Source of the DNA: Nocardia higoensis NBRC 100133
Lineage (GTDB): Bacteria > Actinomycetota > Actinomycetes > Mycobacteriales > Mycobacteriaceae
NCBI RefSeq assembly: GCF_000308595.1
Contig: NZ_BAGA01000006.1
Coordinates: 1-64,000 of the forward strand
Direction of reading: 5' to 3'
Length of the DNA stretch: 64,000 nt
Shown: positions 17,877-28,273 of the stretch, piece after piece
How positions within the stretch are numbered: the stretch's first letter is position 1
How the letters are laid out: each line of letters opens with the position of its first letter
The notes under the pieces: model-generated
What the model saw: only the letters and a program-made list of their open reading frames with translations
What the model was told of the DNA's origin: nothing
Databases searched by the model: none
Translations under genes and position numbers: made by a program

Positions 17877-18119
17877 ATGACAACACATGCCACCGACACG
17901 CAGCGGCACCGGCACGCAGTGGACTCAGTTCTCAGCGGGCCGGCGTGGGTCGCCGCGCCGATTCGCCACGAGCATGCCGTGACCGCGGAGCGGCCGTCCT
18001 CCATTCATCGGGACCTGTTCGAGCGGATGTTGGTCGCCCAGGCGCGGTGCGAGGGTTCGACCCTGGTCACGGCCGACCCGAGGTGCCAGAAGTACGAAAC
18101 TCCACTTCCGTCGTTGTGA
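17877..18119 (+). pseudogene. VapC-like PIN-domain toxin, C-terminal remnant
   Basis: The last 45 or so residues read as the end of a type II VapC toxin (IHRDLFERMLVAQARCEG, then TLVTADPRC), the part holding the conserved HRD.F.R.L.AQA and T.D motifs. About 80 N-terminal residues of a normal VapC, with the first catalytic aspartates, are absent. The first 30 residues of the open frame do not resemble the family. No VapB antitoxin gene is adjacent. It is therefore a decayed toxin gene, ending right at the convergent gatD stop. Confidence 0.6.
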
Positions 18120-18830
18120 TCAGGCGCGGAGGCGTTCGCGGCGCAGCTGCTCCACCTCGGGGAGATCCAGGGGTGACAGGGACTCCACGCCGAGGGCTCG
18201 GGCGATGAGGAGGTCGGCGAGTTCGGGATTGCGGGCCAGGGCGGGACCGTGCATATAGGTGCCGAAGACCGAGCCCTGGACGACGCCTTCCATGCCGTCC
18301 CCGACGCCGTTGCCGACGCCGCGGGTGACGCGGGCCAGGCCCTTCGCATCGGGGCCGAGAGTTGTTCCGCCACGATGGTTTTCGAAGCCGGTGAGCGGTG
18401 CGCGCAGGCCGGGGACGACGGGGGAGGTGACGACCTCGCCGATGGCGCGCTCGTCCTGGGGGGAGGTGGTGACGTCGAGGAGGCCGACGCCCTCCACGCG
18501 CTCGCCCGAGGAGGTCTCGTACCAGTTGCCCAGCACCTGGATGGCGGCGCAGATGGCGAGCACCGGCGCGCCGTTCGCGGCGGCCTGCTGGAGGCCGGGG
18601 TACCGGCGCAGGTGGCGGGTGGCCAGGCGCTGGGCGGAGTCCTCGGCGCCGCCGAGGGTGTAGATGTCCAGCGATTCGGGCACCGGGTCGGTGAGGTTGA
18701 TCTCCACGATCTCCGCGTCGTGGCCGCGCATGCGCAGACGCTGGCGCAGGACGAGCGCATTGCCGCCGTCGCCGTAGGTGCCCATCACGTCGGGCAGCAC
18801 CAGCCCGATCCGTACCGTCGACTCACTCAT
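18120..18830 (-). CDS. gatD: Lipid II isoglutaminyl synthase, glutaminase subunit
   Basis: 236-residue class I glutamine amidotransferase-like protein of the CobB/CobQ type. The nucleophile is Cys94 in LAICAAIQVLG and the catalytic His is 194 in GTYMHGP. Together with MurT it amidates the D-glutamate of the peptidoglycan stem peptide, using ammonia from glutamine. murT lies 46 bases upstream on the same strand, as in other Gram-positive bacteria. Cys94 is at the position known in the Staphylococcus aureus enzyme. Confidence 0.92.
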   Translation of the reverse strand: MSESTVRIGLVLPDVMGTYGDGGNALVLRQRLRMRGHDAEIVEINLTDPVPESLDIYTLGGAEDSAQRLATRHLRRYPGLQQAAANGAPVLAICAAIQVLGNWYETSSGERVEGVGLLDVTTSPQDERAIGEVVTSPVVPGLRAPLTGFENHRGGTTLGPDAKGLARVTRGVGNGVGDGMEGVVQGSVFGTYMHGPALARNPELADLLIARALGVESLSPLDLPEVEQLRRERLRA

Positions 18831-18876
18831 GCTTCGTTCCCCGTGCTCCCCGTGCTGCCTGCTGCTGCGCGCGTGT

Positions 18877-20109
18877 TCACCGCGACTCCAGGTCCCGGTT
18901 CAGGTCGCGGAAGGCCGTGTAGTTGGCCAGCACCTCGACCTGCCCCGGCGGGCAGGAGGCGATGGCGCGCAACGGGTTCGCGACCGTGGTGTGCTCCACA
19001 CCCGCGTAGGTGAGGCGCACCGCGAGGTCGGTGGCGCGTTCGCCGGCGGCCACCACCTTGACGTCCTCGAAGTGCTCGAACCGCACGTCCCACAACCAGG
19101 ACAGGTCCTCGCCGTCGGGAACCTGGCCGTTCACCGCGATCACCAGCCCGGCCGCGGAGTGGTCGATCATCGACAGCGCTTCCTGCCAGCCCGCCGGGTT
19201 CTTCGCCAGCAGCAGCCGGGCGGAGTGCTCGCCCACCTGCACCGTCTTGTAGCGGCCCGCGATCTCACGCACGGTGCCCGCGGCGACCGCCGCCTTGGCC
19301 GGTTCGGCGCCGAGCGCGACCGCCGCCGCGACTGCCTGCGCCGCATTGCCGCGATTGGCACGGCCGGGCAGCGCCAGGTGCAGCGGGTAGCGGGTGCTGT
19401 CCGGGCCGACCAGGTCCTCGCCTTCCAGCGACCAATCCGGTTCGGGCCGTTCGAAATCCGCGCCGGTGCTCTTCCAGTGCGTGCCTTCCCAGATGATCGG
19501 CTCGCCGCTGCGCGGGCAACTGGTGGCGTCCATCGCCCAGCCGCTGCCCGCCGCCACCCAGACGACATTCGGGTGGTCGTAGGCGATGGAGGTCATCAGC
19601 ACGTCGTCGCAGTTGGCGACGACCACCGCGTCGGGATGGCGGGCCAGGCCCGCGCGCAGCTTGCGCTCGATCATGTTGATCTCACCGACCCGGTCGAGCT
19701 GGTCACGGCTGAGGTTGAGCAGCACGATCGCGGCGGGGTTCAGCGCATCGGAGACGTGCGGCAGGTGCAGCTCGTCCACTTCGATGGCGGCCAGCGGCAC
19801 GCCGGGGTGCTGACTCAGGGCGGCGACGATGCCCGCGTCCATGTTCGCGCCGTCGGCCTGGGTGGCGACCGAGCCCAGCGTGCTGAGGGCGGCGGTGGTC
19901 ATCCTGGTGGTGGTCGACTTGCCGTTGGTGCCGGTGATGAGCACGGTCCGGCGTCCGCGGCCGAGCTGCTGCATGATCGTCGGCTCGATCTTCAGCGCGA
20001 TCAGGCCGCCGATCATCGAGCCGTTGCCGCGACCGGCGCGCCGCGATGCCCACGACGCGGCCGCCGCGGCCCGCAGGGCGATCCGCCCGCGTATCGAAAT
20101 GTCCGCCAC
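18877..20109 (-). CDS. murT: Lipid II isoglutaminyl synthase, Mur ligase-like subunit
   Basis: 410 residues. Mur-ligase ATP-binding loop TGTNGKSTTT at about 59-68, a Mur central domain and a C-terminal DUF1727 domain. Activates the D-Glu alpha-carboxylate of lipid II and receives ammonia from GatD. Only one cysteine pair region is visible (CDD and SCPRSG), so the full Cys4 zinc ribbon seen in some MurT proteins is not evident. I chose the GTG at 20109 because the product then matches family length. A TACACT element ends seven bases upstream, and the longer upstream frame is unrelated. Operon murT-gatD. Confidence 0.9.
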   Translation of the reverse strand: MADISIRGRIALRAAAAASWASRRAGRGNGSMIGGLIALKIEPTIMQQLGRGRRTVLITGTNGKSTTTRMTTAALSTLGSVATQADGANMDAGIVAALSQHPGVPLAAIEVDELHLPHVSDALNPAAIVLLNLSRDQLDRVGEINMIERKLRAGLARHPDAVVVANCDDVLMTSIAYDHPNVVWVAAGSGWAMDATSCPRSGEPIIWEGTHWKSTGADFERPEPDWSLEGEDLVGPDSTRYPLHLALPGRANRGNAAQAVAAAVALGAEPAKAAVAAGTVREIAGRYKTVQVGEHSARLLLAKNPAGWQEALSMIDHSAAGLVIAVNGQVPDGEDLSWLWDVRFEHFEDVKVVAAGERATDLAVRLTYAGVEHTTVANPLRAIASCPPGQVEVLANYTAFRDLNRDLESR

Positions 20110-20116
20110 GCAGGCG

Positions 20117-20122
20117 AGTGTA
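20117..20122 (-). promoter_or_regulatory. -10 element (TACACT) of the murT-gatD operon
   Basis: Minus-strand TAnnnT hexamer, seven bases before the GTG at 20109, with no Shine-Dalgarno between. Consistent with a leaderless message. Confidence 0.5.
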
Positions 20123-20252
20123 TGTGCGATCGGCGCGACGGGCGCGCTCCGGGTCGGCGGGCGGATCCGGCCCGGGCTCGTATCCCGCGTCACCACGGCG
20201 TCGACGTAATCAGCGTCACTGCGCGACCGGTGCGCGAACGTCGGCACGCGCC

Positions 20253-22007
20253 TCAGACGTCGAGGGCGTTGGGCAGGCCCGCGGCGAATCGGTCGGCATC
20301 GATGCGGCGCAACGGCTCCAGCTCGGCGGCGCGGTGCAGGGTGTACATCGTGCACCGCGCCGCGTTCGAGCCGGTCGTGTCGAGCAGGGCGTTCACCGCG
20401 GCGCGCGCGGACTCGTTGGCGCCCTCCATGGTCGCCAGGTCCACATTGGTGCGCACGTAATCGCCTGCGAGGAAGAGGTTCTCGATCGCACCGTGCGGTT
20501 CCGGCCGCAGGTCCCAGGAGCCCGCGGTGTTGATGAGTAGCGGATCGGCGTTGGTGTTGCGGCCGGACTGCGCCTGCCAGACGATCGCCGGGTCGAGGAA
20601 CCAGGAGTGCAGATCGCCGTCGCGCAGCAGTTCGGTTCGGTCGTTGAGGTGCGCGAGCATCTGGGCCCACACCTCGCGAGCGATCTCCTCGTGCGTGCAG
20701 TCGGTGGCGGGCTTGCCGTAGAGGATGCCGGGAGTGTGCCAGTCGGAGATGTCGACCGAGAGGCAGTCCTGCACGCTGCCGTCGCCGTACTCGGGCAGTT
20801 TGCGCGCCCAGAGAGTGTTCTGGCTGATGGAGGTCAGCGACCACGGCGAGTCGATGTAGGCGGTGTGACCGGGGGAGATGTCGACCGATCTGCGCAGGTA
20901 GAACTGGATGCCGGTCATCCAGTCGACGACGAGGCGGTGCATGCCCTCGAGTTCGGGACGGACCGCGAGCACCTCGGGCGACCACAGCGTGCGCGCCTGC
21001 TCGGCGGCCATGGCGACCACCACGTGATCGGCTTCCACGGTGCGTGCCGTTCCGGACTCGTCCACGATGCGGACCCCGGTGACGCGCTTGTCGCGCATCT
21101 CCAGTCCGCGCACCTCGGTCCCGAGGGCGAACCGCACACCGAGCTCACGCATCCGCTGGGTCCACGGGTCGATCCAGGTCAGGTTGGTCGGGCCGTTGAG
21201 CACCCGGTCGAGCGCGCCGTCGTTGCCGATGCCGAACGGGTTGCCCAGGAACTGCTCACCCATATTGCCGATGGTGCGCACGCTGGCCATGCTGTCCTTG
21301 GCGGCGACCATGATGCTGGTGAGCGTGCGCGAGAGCAGTGCGCGGAATTCGTGCGAGCGATCGTGCCCGCGGACGAACTCCAGCCAGGGCATGTACTCCC
21401 ACTGCTGGAATCGACGCGCGTCGCAACTGGTGTTGAACACCATCAGCCGGTTGGCGAAGAACAGGCCCTCGGCGGGGGTGATCTTCAGCGCGGTCGACAG
21501 GGTGGCGCCAAGGGTTTCGGCGAAGCCGGGATGGCTCGGATCGGGCGGCGCCGCGAAGTCCAGTGCCACCCGGAAGTCGTCGCCGTCGCGGCGGGAGAAC
21601 CGCGCCTCCGGCACCGCGACCAGGTTGTTCCACACCCCGTCCGGGTTCGAGCCGAACGGGATGCGCCGCATGGTGTCGGGGATGTGCTGGTAGAAGCCGG
21701 GGAAGAAGCGGAACCCGTGCTCGCCCGGCAGTTCCGGCCGGCCGCCGGACGCGCTGCCGGGGACCGGGATGCTGCGTGCCTTGCCGCCCAGCGCGCGGCG
21801 CTCGTAGACGGTCACCTCGAAACCACGCTCGGCGAGTTCGTGTGCGGCGGTGAGCCCGGCGACCCCGCCGCCGAGGACCGCGACCCGCCTGCCCTCCGCC
21901 GCGGCGGCATATCCGGCCCGCCAACCCGCCCCCGCTGTCATCGCGCCTACCGCAACCGCTCCGCGAAGAACTGTCCTCCGGGATACGGCCCACCGCTGAT
22001 CCGCCAT
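20253..22007 (-). CDS. Tat-exported FAD-dependent amine-oxidase-like dehydrogenase
   Basis: 584 residues. The N-terminus has SRRTVLRGAVAVGA, a twin-arginine signal, with a likely cleavage after the Ala-rich stretch near residue 35. Then comes the dinucleotide-binding motif VAVLGGGVAGLTAAHELAERG and the GGKARS segment of the phytoene-desaturase / hydroxysqualene-dehydroxylase type. The end has FLAGDYVRTNVDLATMEGAN, the second FAD contact. Substrate unknown; a terpenoid, carotenoid or amine is possible. ATG at 22007 chosen because a longer frame to 22115 would overlap the upstream transporter gene. Same strand as murT-gatD but 143 bases apart, so not clearly one operon. Confidence 0.75.
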   Translation of the reverse strand: MADQRWAVSRRTVLRGAVAVGAMTAGAGWRAGYAAAAEGRRVAVLGGGVAGLTAAHELAERGFEVTVYERRALGGKARSIPVPGSASGGRPELPGEHGFRFFPGFYQHIPDTMRRIPFGSNPDGVWNNLVAVPEARFSRRDGDDFRVALDFAAPPDPSHPGFAETLGATLSTALKITPAEGLFFANRLMVFNTSCDARRFQQWEYMPWLEFVRGHDRSHEFRALLSRTLTSIMVAAKDSMASVRTIGNMGEQFLGNPFGIGNDGALDRVLNGPTNLTWIDPWTQRMRELGVRFALGTEVRGLEMRDKRVTGVRIVDESGTARTVEADHVVVAMAAEQARTLWSPEVLAVRPELEGMHRLVVDWMTGIQFYLRRSVDISPGHTAYIDSPWSLTSISQNTLWARKLPEYGDGSVQDCLSVDISDWHTPGILYGKPATDCTHEEIAREVWAQMLAHLNDRTELLRDGDLHSWFLDPAIVWQAQSGRNTNADPLLINTAGSWDLRPEPHGAIENLFLAGDYVRTNVDLATMEGANESARAAVNALLDTTGSNAARCTMYTLHRAAELEPLRRIDADRFAAGLPNALDV

Positions 22008-22074
22008 TCGCAATTCGCTGCCCAGCCTCGTCAACCTGCACCGTCGCACACACTGTAGGGATTCGGACCAGGGG

Positions 22075-23118
22075 CTATCCCACCCGCCCCCGCAACGGCC
22101 CGCGCTCGCCGACACCGATCACGGGACCATCGCCCGGGCGTCGCGCGTTGTCGGGGACACTACCGGGCGCCGGTGTCGCGCGCGCACTTTCCTCGATCCG
22201 CTCGGTGCTTTCCTCCCGCCGCGAAGATCGCCGCGACGTCGACACAGTGACGAACGCCCCCGCGATCACCACGACCGCGCCGAGCAGTTCGGCGGGCGTG
22301 GGGGTTTCGTCCAGGACCAACCAGGCGGCCGCGATGCCGACCACCGGGACCAGCAGGGACAGCGGTGCGACGGTGCCCGCCGGATAGCGGCTCATCAGGT
22401 ACGTCCACAGCCCGGAGCCGGCGACCGTGCCGAGGGTGACCAGGTAGACGAGGCCGAAGAGCGCGCCCGGCGCGGTCGGGGCGGTGAAATCGGTCAGCGC
22501 GCGCAGGCCGGTGGTGGGGCCCTCGGTCACGGCCGACAGGACGAACAGCGGCACCGGCGGGATCACCGTCATCCACAGCGTCAGATGCAGCGGGTTGACC
22601 GGCGGTCCGGACGCGGGTGTGGCGGTGGTGGCCAGCCGCGAGCCGATATTGCCCAGCGCCCAGCCGAATCCGCCCGCGAGCGTGAGCAGCATCGGCAGCA
22701 GGGCGGCCTCGCCCATCCGGTCGGCGGCGATCACCGCGATGCCCGCCGAGGCGACGGCCAGGCCGATCAGCTGACGCGGGCGCAACCGTTCGCGTAGCAG
22801 CAGTGCGCCGAGCACCACGGTGAACGGCGCGGATGTCTGCAATACCAGCGAGGCGAGGCCGGTCGGCATGCCCGCGCGCATGCCGGTGAACAGGAATGCG
22901 AACTGCAGGATGCCGAAACCGATGCCGTAGAGCAGCAGCCAGCGCAGCGGCACCCGTGGGCGCGGCACGAAGATCAGCACCGGGATCGCGAGCACGGCGA
23001 AGCGCAGGGCCGCGTAGAACAGGGCGGGGAAATGGTCGAGTCCGGCGCGGATGGCCAGGAAGTTCAGGCCCCAGAGAACGACGACGGTGAGGCCGAGAAT
23101 GCGGTCGCGAGTGGTCAC
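22075..23118 (-). CDS. EamA (DMT) family membrane transporter
   Basis: 347 residues with about ten hydrophobic segments in two EamA repeats (from LTVVVLWGLNFLAIRAGL and from GGFGWALGNIGSRL), plus a charged C-terminal tail of about 50 residues. Relatives export amino acids or small metabolites. GTG start at 23118. Divergent from a LysR regulator gene with an inverted repeat between them, so it is the probable target of that regulator. Confidence 0.85.
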   Translation of the reverse strand: MTTRDRILGLTVVVLWGLNFLAIRAGLDHFPALFYAALRFAVLAIPVLIFVPRPRVPLRWLLLYGIGFGILQFAFLFTGMRAGMPTGLASLVLQTSAPFTVVLGALLLRERLRPRQLIGLAVASAGIAVIAADRMGEAALLPMLLTLAGGFGWALGNIGSRLATTATPASGPPVNPLHLTLWMTVIPPVPLFVLSAVTEGPTTGLRALTDFTAPTAPGALFGLVYLVTLGTVAGSGLWTYLMSRYPAGTVAPLSLLVPVVGIAAAWLVLDETPTPAELLGAVVVIAGAFVTVSTSRRSSRREESTERIEESARATPAPGSVPDNARRPGDGPVIGVGERGPLRGRVG

Positions 23119-23138
23119 CCGGTGATCGTGGGCCGGGT

Positions 23139-23157
23139 CGATTGATCAGGACAATCG
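23139..23157. promoter_or_regulatory. LysR-type operator between eamA-like and lysR-like genes
   Basis: CGATTG-N7-CAATCG is a perfect 6-7-6 inverted repeat containing the T-N11-A core of LysR-type sites. It lies in an AT-rich stretch unlike the flanking DNA, 20 bases from the transporter start and 48 bases from the regulator start. Confidence 0.6.
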
Positions 23158-23205
23158 AATAATTATGGATGAATACTGTAGTAATGCTTCACTTGCGAGG
23201 TAGCG

Positions 23206-24144
23206 GTGCCGATGTCCGATGACGGTGTGGCGGGGCTTACGCCCGGGATGTCTCTGGAGCGGCTGCGCGTGCTTCGGGCCTTCGCCGACCGCGGCACGGT
23301 CGCGGGCGCGGCGGACGCGCTGTCGATGACGCCTTCGGCGGTCTCGCAACAGCTGAAGGTGCTGGCCAGGGAGGCGGGTGTCGCCCTGCTGGAACCGGAC
23401 GGCAGGCGGGTGCGACTCACCGACGCCGGACACGCGCTCGTGGTGCGCGCCGACGAGGTGCTGGCCGCGATGGACCGAGCCGTCGCCGAGATGGCGCACT
23501 ACCGCCGGTCCCCGCGCGGCCGGGTGCGGCTGGCGCTGTTCCCCTCCGGCGCGGCGCTGCTGCTGCCGCTGGTGTTGCCCGCGCTGGCCGGCGGTGCGAT
23601 CGATGTGGTGGCCCGCGACGAGGACGTGCCGCCGAGCGAGGTGCCGCGGCTGCTGGCCGACTACGACATCGTGCTCACCCATCGCGACGAACGCGCGCGG
23701 CCGCTGACCGGGCCGCGGGTGACGAGCCGGTTCCTCATGCGCGAACCCATCGATGTGGTCGTCGCGCCGGGCCACCGGCTCGCCGGGCAACGCGCGGTCA
23801 CCCCGGCCGAACTGGCCGAGGAGAGCTGGCTCAGCGTGCGCGGCGGCTTCCCGGTCGACGACGTGCTCGAATCCATCGCCACCGTCACCGGCGTGCAGCC
23901 GCGGATAATCCAGCGCATCAACGACTTCCGGGCGATCGAAGCGCTGGTCGCGGTCGGGTACGGGGTCGCGCTGATGCCCAGGTTCGCGGTCACGAATCCG
24001 GGCCTGGTGGTGCTGCGGCTTTCCGGGGTGCGGGCAGCGCGGCACTACGACCTGGTCACCCGGCCGCGCGCCGAGGACCAGCTCGCGGTGGCGACCGTCC
24101 TCGCGGCCTTCGAACGGGCGGCGCGGCAGATCACCGCGGAGTGA
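23206..24144 (+). CDS. LysR family transcriptional regulator
   Basis: 312 residues. The N-terminal helix-turn-helix at about 12-70 (ERLRVLRAFADRGTVAGAADALSMTPSAVSQQL) is followed by a periplasmic-binding-fold effector domain to the C-terminus. Likely controls the divergent EamA transporter. GTG at 23206 has GAGG five bases upstream; the ATG at 23212 is also possible. Confidence 0.88.
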   Translation: MPMSDDGVAGLTPGMSLERLRVLRAFADRGTVAGAADALSMTPSAVSQQLKVLAREAGVALLEPDGRRVRLTDAGHALVVRADEVLAAMDRAVAEMAHYRRSPRGRVRLALFPSGAALLLPLVLPALAGGAIDVVARDEDVPPSEVPRLLADYDIVLTHRDERARPLTGPRVTSRFLMREPIDVVVAPGHRLAGQRAVTPAELAEESWLSVRGGFPVDDVLESIATVTGVQPRIIQRINDFRAIEALVAVGYGVALMPRFAVTNPGLVVLRLSGVRAARHYDLVTRPRAEDQLAVATVLAAFERAARQITAE

Positions 24145-24276
24145 GCTGATCCCGGTGCCGCGCAGCCTGGCCGACTGCGCCGGCCACGTTCGCGACCGTG
24201 TCGCCGACGGTGATCCACCGGCCGGACGCGGCGTGGCGGGTTCGGACGACGGCGCCGCCCGTGTCGCGGCCCCTGC

Positions 24277-26049
24277 TCAGTACTGGTGCGGTGGCGGGCC
24301 CGGGTACTGGTACTGCTGCGCGCCCTGGTACCCGAAGTCGTCGGCGACCATGGCGGCCAGCTCCAGCAGGGCGCGCCGGGTCGGCTTGCTCACCAGTTCC
24401 AGATCGATCTCGGCGCCCTCGGCGAGGTGGTCGTCGAACGGGACGATCTGCACCGCGCGGGTGCGGTCCAGGAACAGCTTGCGCAACTGATCCAGGTCGA
24501 CGGTCGACGCGCCACGGCGGGATGCGTTGACCACCACGACGGTTCGCTCGACGAGCTTGCCGTAGCCGTGGTGCTCGAGCCAGTCCAGCGTGGCCGAGGC
24601 GCTGCGCGCGCCGTCGATGGCGGGGGAGGTCACCAGCACCAGCGAGCTGGCCATGTCGAGCACGCCCGCCATCGCCGAATGCATCAAACCGGTACCGCAG
24701 TCGGTGAGGATGATGTTGTAGAACGACTGCAGGATGCTGATGGCCTTGCGATAGTCGGCCTCGCTGAAGGCCTCCGAGACCGCCGGATCCTGTTCGGAGG
24801 CCAGCACTTCCAACCGGCTCGGCGCCTGCGAGGTGTGCGCGCGCACGTCCGAGTACCGCGAGATGTGCTGGTCCTCGAGCAGATTGCGCACCGTGGAGCG
24901 GGTCTGGCGCGGCACCCGGTGGGCCAGTGTGCCCAGGTCGGGATTGGCGTCGATGGCGATCACCCGGTCGCCGCGCAGCGAGGCGAAGGTGGAGCCGAGG
25001 CCCACGGTCGTGGTGGTCTTGCCGACGCCGCCCTTGAGCGAGAGGATCGCGATCCGGTAGTCGCCGCGCACCGGCTGATTGACGCGTTCGACCAGATCGC
25101 GGTGGACGATGTCGGCCGCGGACTCGCCGGGATTGATCATGCCGCCGGAGGCCTTGTGCATGGCCCGGCGCCAGCCGCTGCGCGGGGCGCGACGGGCGCG
25201 CTTGAGCAGGTTCAGATCGTTGACCGAGCTGCCGGGGGTTGGCATCTGGCCGTATCCCTGCGGTCCGGCGGGCTGCTGGCCGAAGTGACCCGGCTGACCG
25301 AATTGCTGCGGCGCGCCGAAACCTTGGGGTCCGGCGGGCGGCTGCTGCCCGAACTGCTCGGGCTGCTGGTGCGGTTGCCCCGGCAGCGGCTGACCGGGTT
25401 GTGGCTGCCCCGGCTGCGGCCGGTCCGGCTGGCCGAACTGCTGTTGATTCGGATCGAACTGCTGCGGCGGGTTCGGATCGAACTGCTGCTGAGGCTGTTC
25501 GAACTGCTGGGGCGGCTGTTCGAACTGCTGGGGAGCCTGCCCGAAATGCGGTTGCTGGAACTGCTGCGGGCCGTTCTGCCACGGCGGGGGCGGCGCATCC
25601 GGGGCGAAACCGGGTGGCGCGAAACCCTGTTGGGGCGGCGCGGACGGCGGCGGCGGGGGCGCCCAGCTGTAGATCGGATCGCCGTTTCCTTCCGGGGCGC
25701 CGCTCGGCGAGGGCGCTCCCGGCGGTGGCGGGGGCGTGAAGCCACCGGCCTCCGGAGCGGGGGCGTGCGCGAATCGACCACTGCCGTAGGCATCGAACTG
25801 CCCGGGGGCGGCCGCCTCGGGGCCGGGGGCGGCCACCGCGTGACCACCGGTGTTCGCCGGCGCGCTCGGCTCACCCGGCTCGACGGGACGCGAAGCGGCC
25901 GAGAAGTCGCCGCGCTCAGCGGATTCCGAGTCCGGGCCCGTCTGCTCGCGCTCGTCCTGTGCCGTCGGCGACGCGGAGGCTTCGGCCGTATCCGCCGAAT
26001 GGCCCTGGAGCCAGGGCGGAGAGGTCGGATTGTGGTCGTTGTTTGTCAC
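24277..26049 (-). CDS. EspI-like MinD/ParA-family ATPase with proline/glutamine-rich N-terminus
   Basis: 590 residues. About 270 N-terminal residues are low complexity (QQF, PPPP and PGQP runs). The C-terminal half is a deviant-Walker ATPase: [17 protein letters not shown], then IDANPDLGTLAHR, then a switch region with DCGTGLMHSAM. This layout is that of EspI (Rv3876) and other type VII secretion-associated ATPases. No ESX genes are in the window, so a direct role in secretion is not supported by context. GTG at 26049 chosen for the GGGGGA just upstream; ATG codons at 26061 and 26109 are alternatives. It follows leuA by 218 bases with a terminator between. Confidence 0.75.
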   Translation of the reverse strand: MTNNDHNPTSPPWLQGHSADTAEASASPTAQDEREQTGPDSESAERGDFSAASRPVEPGEPSAPANTGGHAVAAPGPEAAAPGQFDAYGSGRFAHAPAPEAGGFTPPPPPGAPSPSGAPEGNGDPIYSWAPPPPPSAPPQQGFAPPGFAPDAPPPPWQNGPQQFQQPHFGQAPQQFEQPPQQFEQPQQQFDPNPPQQFDPNQQQFGQPDRPQPGQPQPGQPLPGQPHQQPEQFGQQPPAGPQGFGAPQQFGQPGHFGQQPAGPQGYGQMPTPGSSVNDLNLLKRARRAPRSGWRRAMHKASGGMINPGESAADIVHRDLVERVNQPVRGDYRIAILSLKGGVGKTTTTVGLGSTFASLRGDRVIAIDANPDLGTLAHRVPRQTRSTVRNLLEDQHISRYSDVRAHTSQAPSRLEVLASEQDPAVSEAFSEADYRKAISILQSFYNIILTDCGTGLMHSAMAGVLDMASSLVLVTSPAIDGARSASATLDWLEHHGYGKLVERTVVVVNASRRGASTVDLDQLRKLFLDRTRAVQIVPFDDHLAEGAEIDLELVSKPTRRALLELAAMVADDFGYQGAQQYQYPGPPPHQY

Positions 26050-26218
26050 AGGTTCCCCCATCTGCTCAGGAAATTCGAGCAGAGAGCTCGGCGCTTGCGT
26101 GCGAATCAACGCTAGCAGGTGCGACCGGCTGTCCGCAGAGCGTGCCCTGGTCCCCTTCGGATGCCCTGGCCTGCTGATTCTCCGGGGTTACGGGCATTCG
26201 AACGCAGGGTTGCGCAGA

Positions 26219-26257
26219 CACCGACGGCCGGGATCGCAGCGATTCCGGCCGTCGGTG
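26219..26257 (-). terminator. Hairpin terminator after leuA
   Basis: Arms 26219-26236 and 26240-26257 pair over 18 positions with one wobble around a CAG loop. It lies 11 bases beyond the leuA stop on the minus strand. Confidence 0.8.
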
Positions 26258-26267
26258 CCGAAGTCGG

Positions 26268-28139
<1,872 letters not shown>

Positions 28140-28154
<15 letters not shown>

Positions 28155-28181
28155 GCGGCCGAGAAGAAGAGCCCGCTGCAT
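28140..28181 (-). CDS. Leucine leader peptide of leuA
   Basis: A 13-residue ORF, MQRALLLGRRDGF, with three consecutive leucine codons (CTT CTT CTC), ending 78 bases before leuA. It overlaps one arm of a hairpin that competes with a second hairpin downstream. Short peptides of this kind precede leuA in related actinobacteria and sense leucine supply. A TAAACT -10 element ends ten bases upstream. Confidence 0.75.
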
Positions 28182-28191
28182 GATGGGAGCC

Positions 28192-28197
28192 AGTTTA
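28192..28197 (-). promoter_or_regulatory. -10 element (TAAACT) of leuA
   Basis: Minus-strand TAnnnT hexamer ten bases before the leader-peptide ATG. Transcription would begin three or four bases before that ATG. Confidence 0.5.
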
Positions 28198-28259
28198 ACG
28201 TTCGTTGCGGCGGCGGGTAAGGCCGGGTGCCGATTGCCACAGGTGAACTCACCAGCCGA

Positions 28260-28265
28260 TAGCCT
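28260..28265 (+). promoter_or_regulatory. -10 element (TAGCCT) of the TauE-type permease gene
   Basis: TAnnnT hexamer eight bases before the ATG at 28274, giving a leaderless or nearly leaderless message. A GGTGA-AC-TCACC palindrome at 28242-28253 lies just upstream and could be an operator. Confidence 0.4.
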
Positions 28266-28273
28266 CCACGATC

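Noticed and set aside
22008..22115. N-terminal extension of the FAD oxidoreductase
   Set aside because: Would overlap the end of the EamA gene and would place the Tat signal internally.
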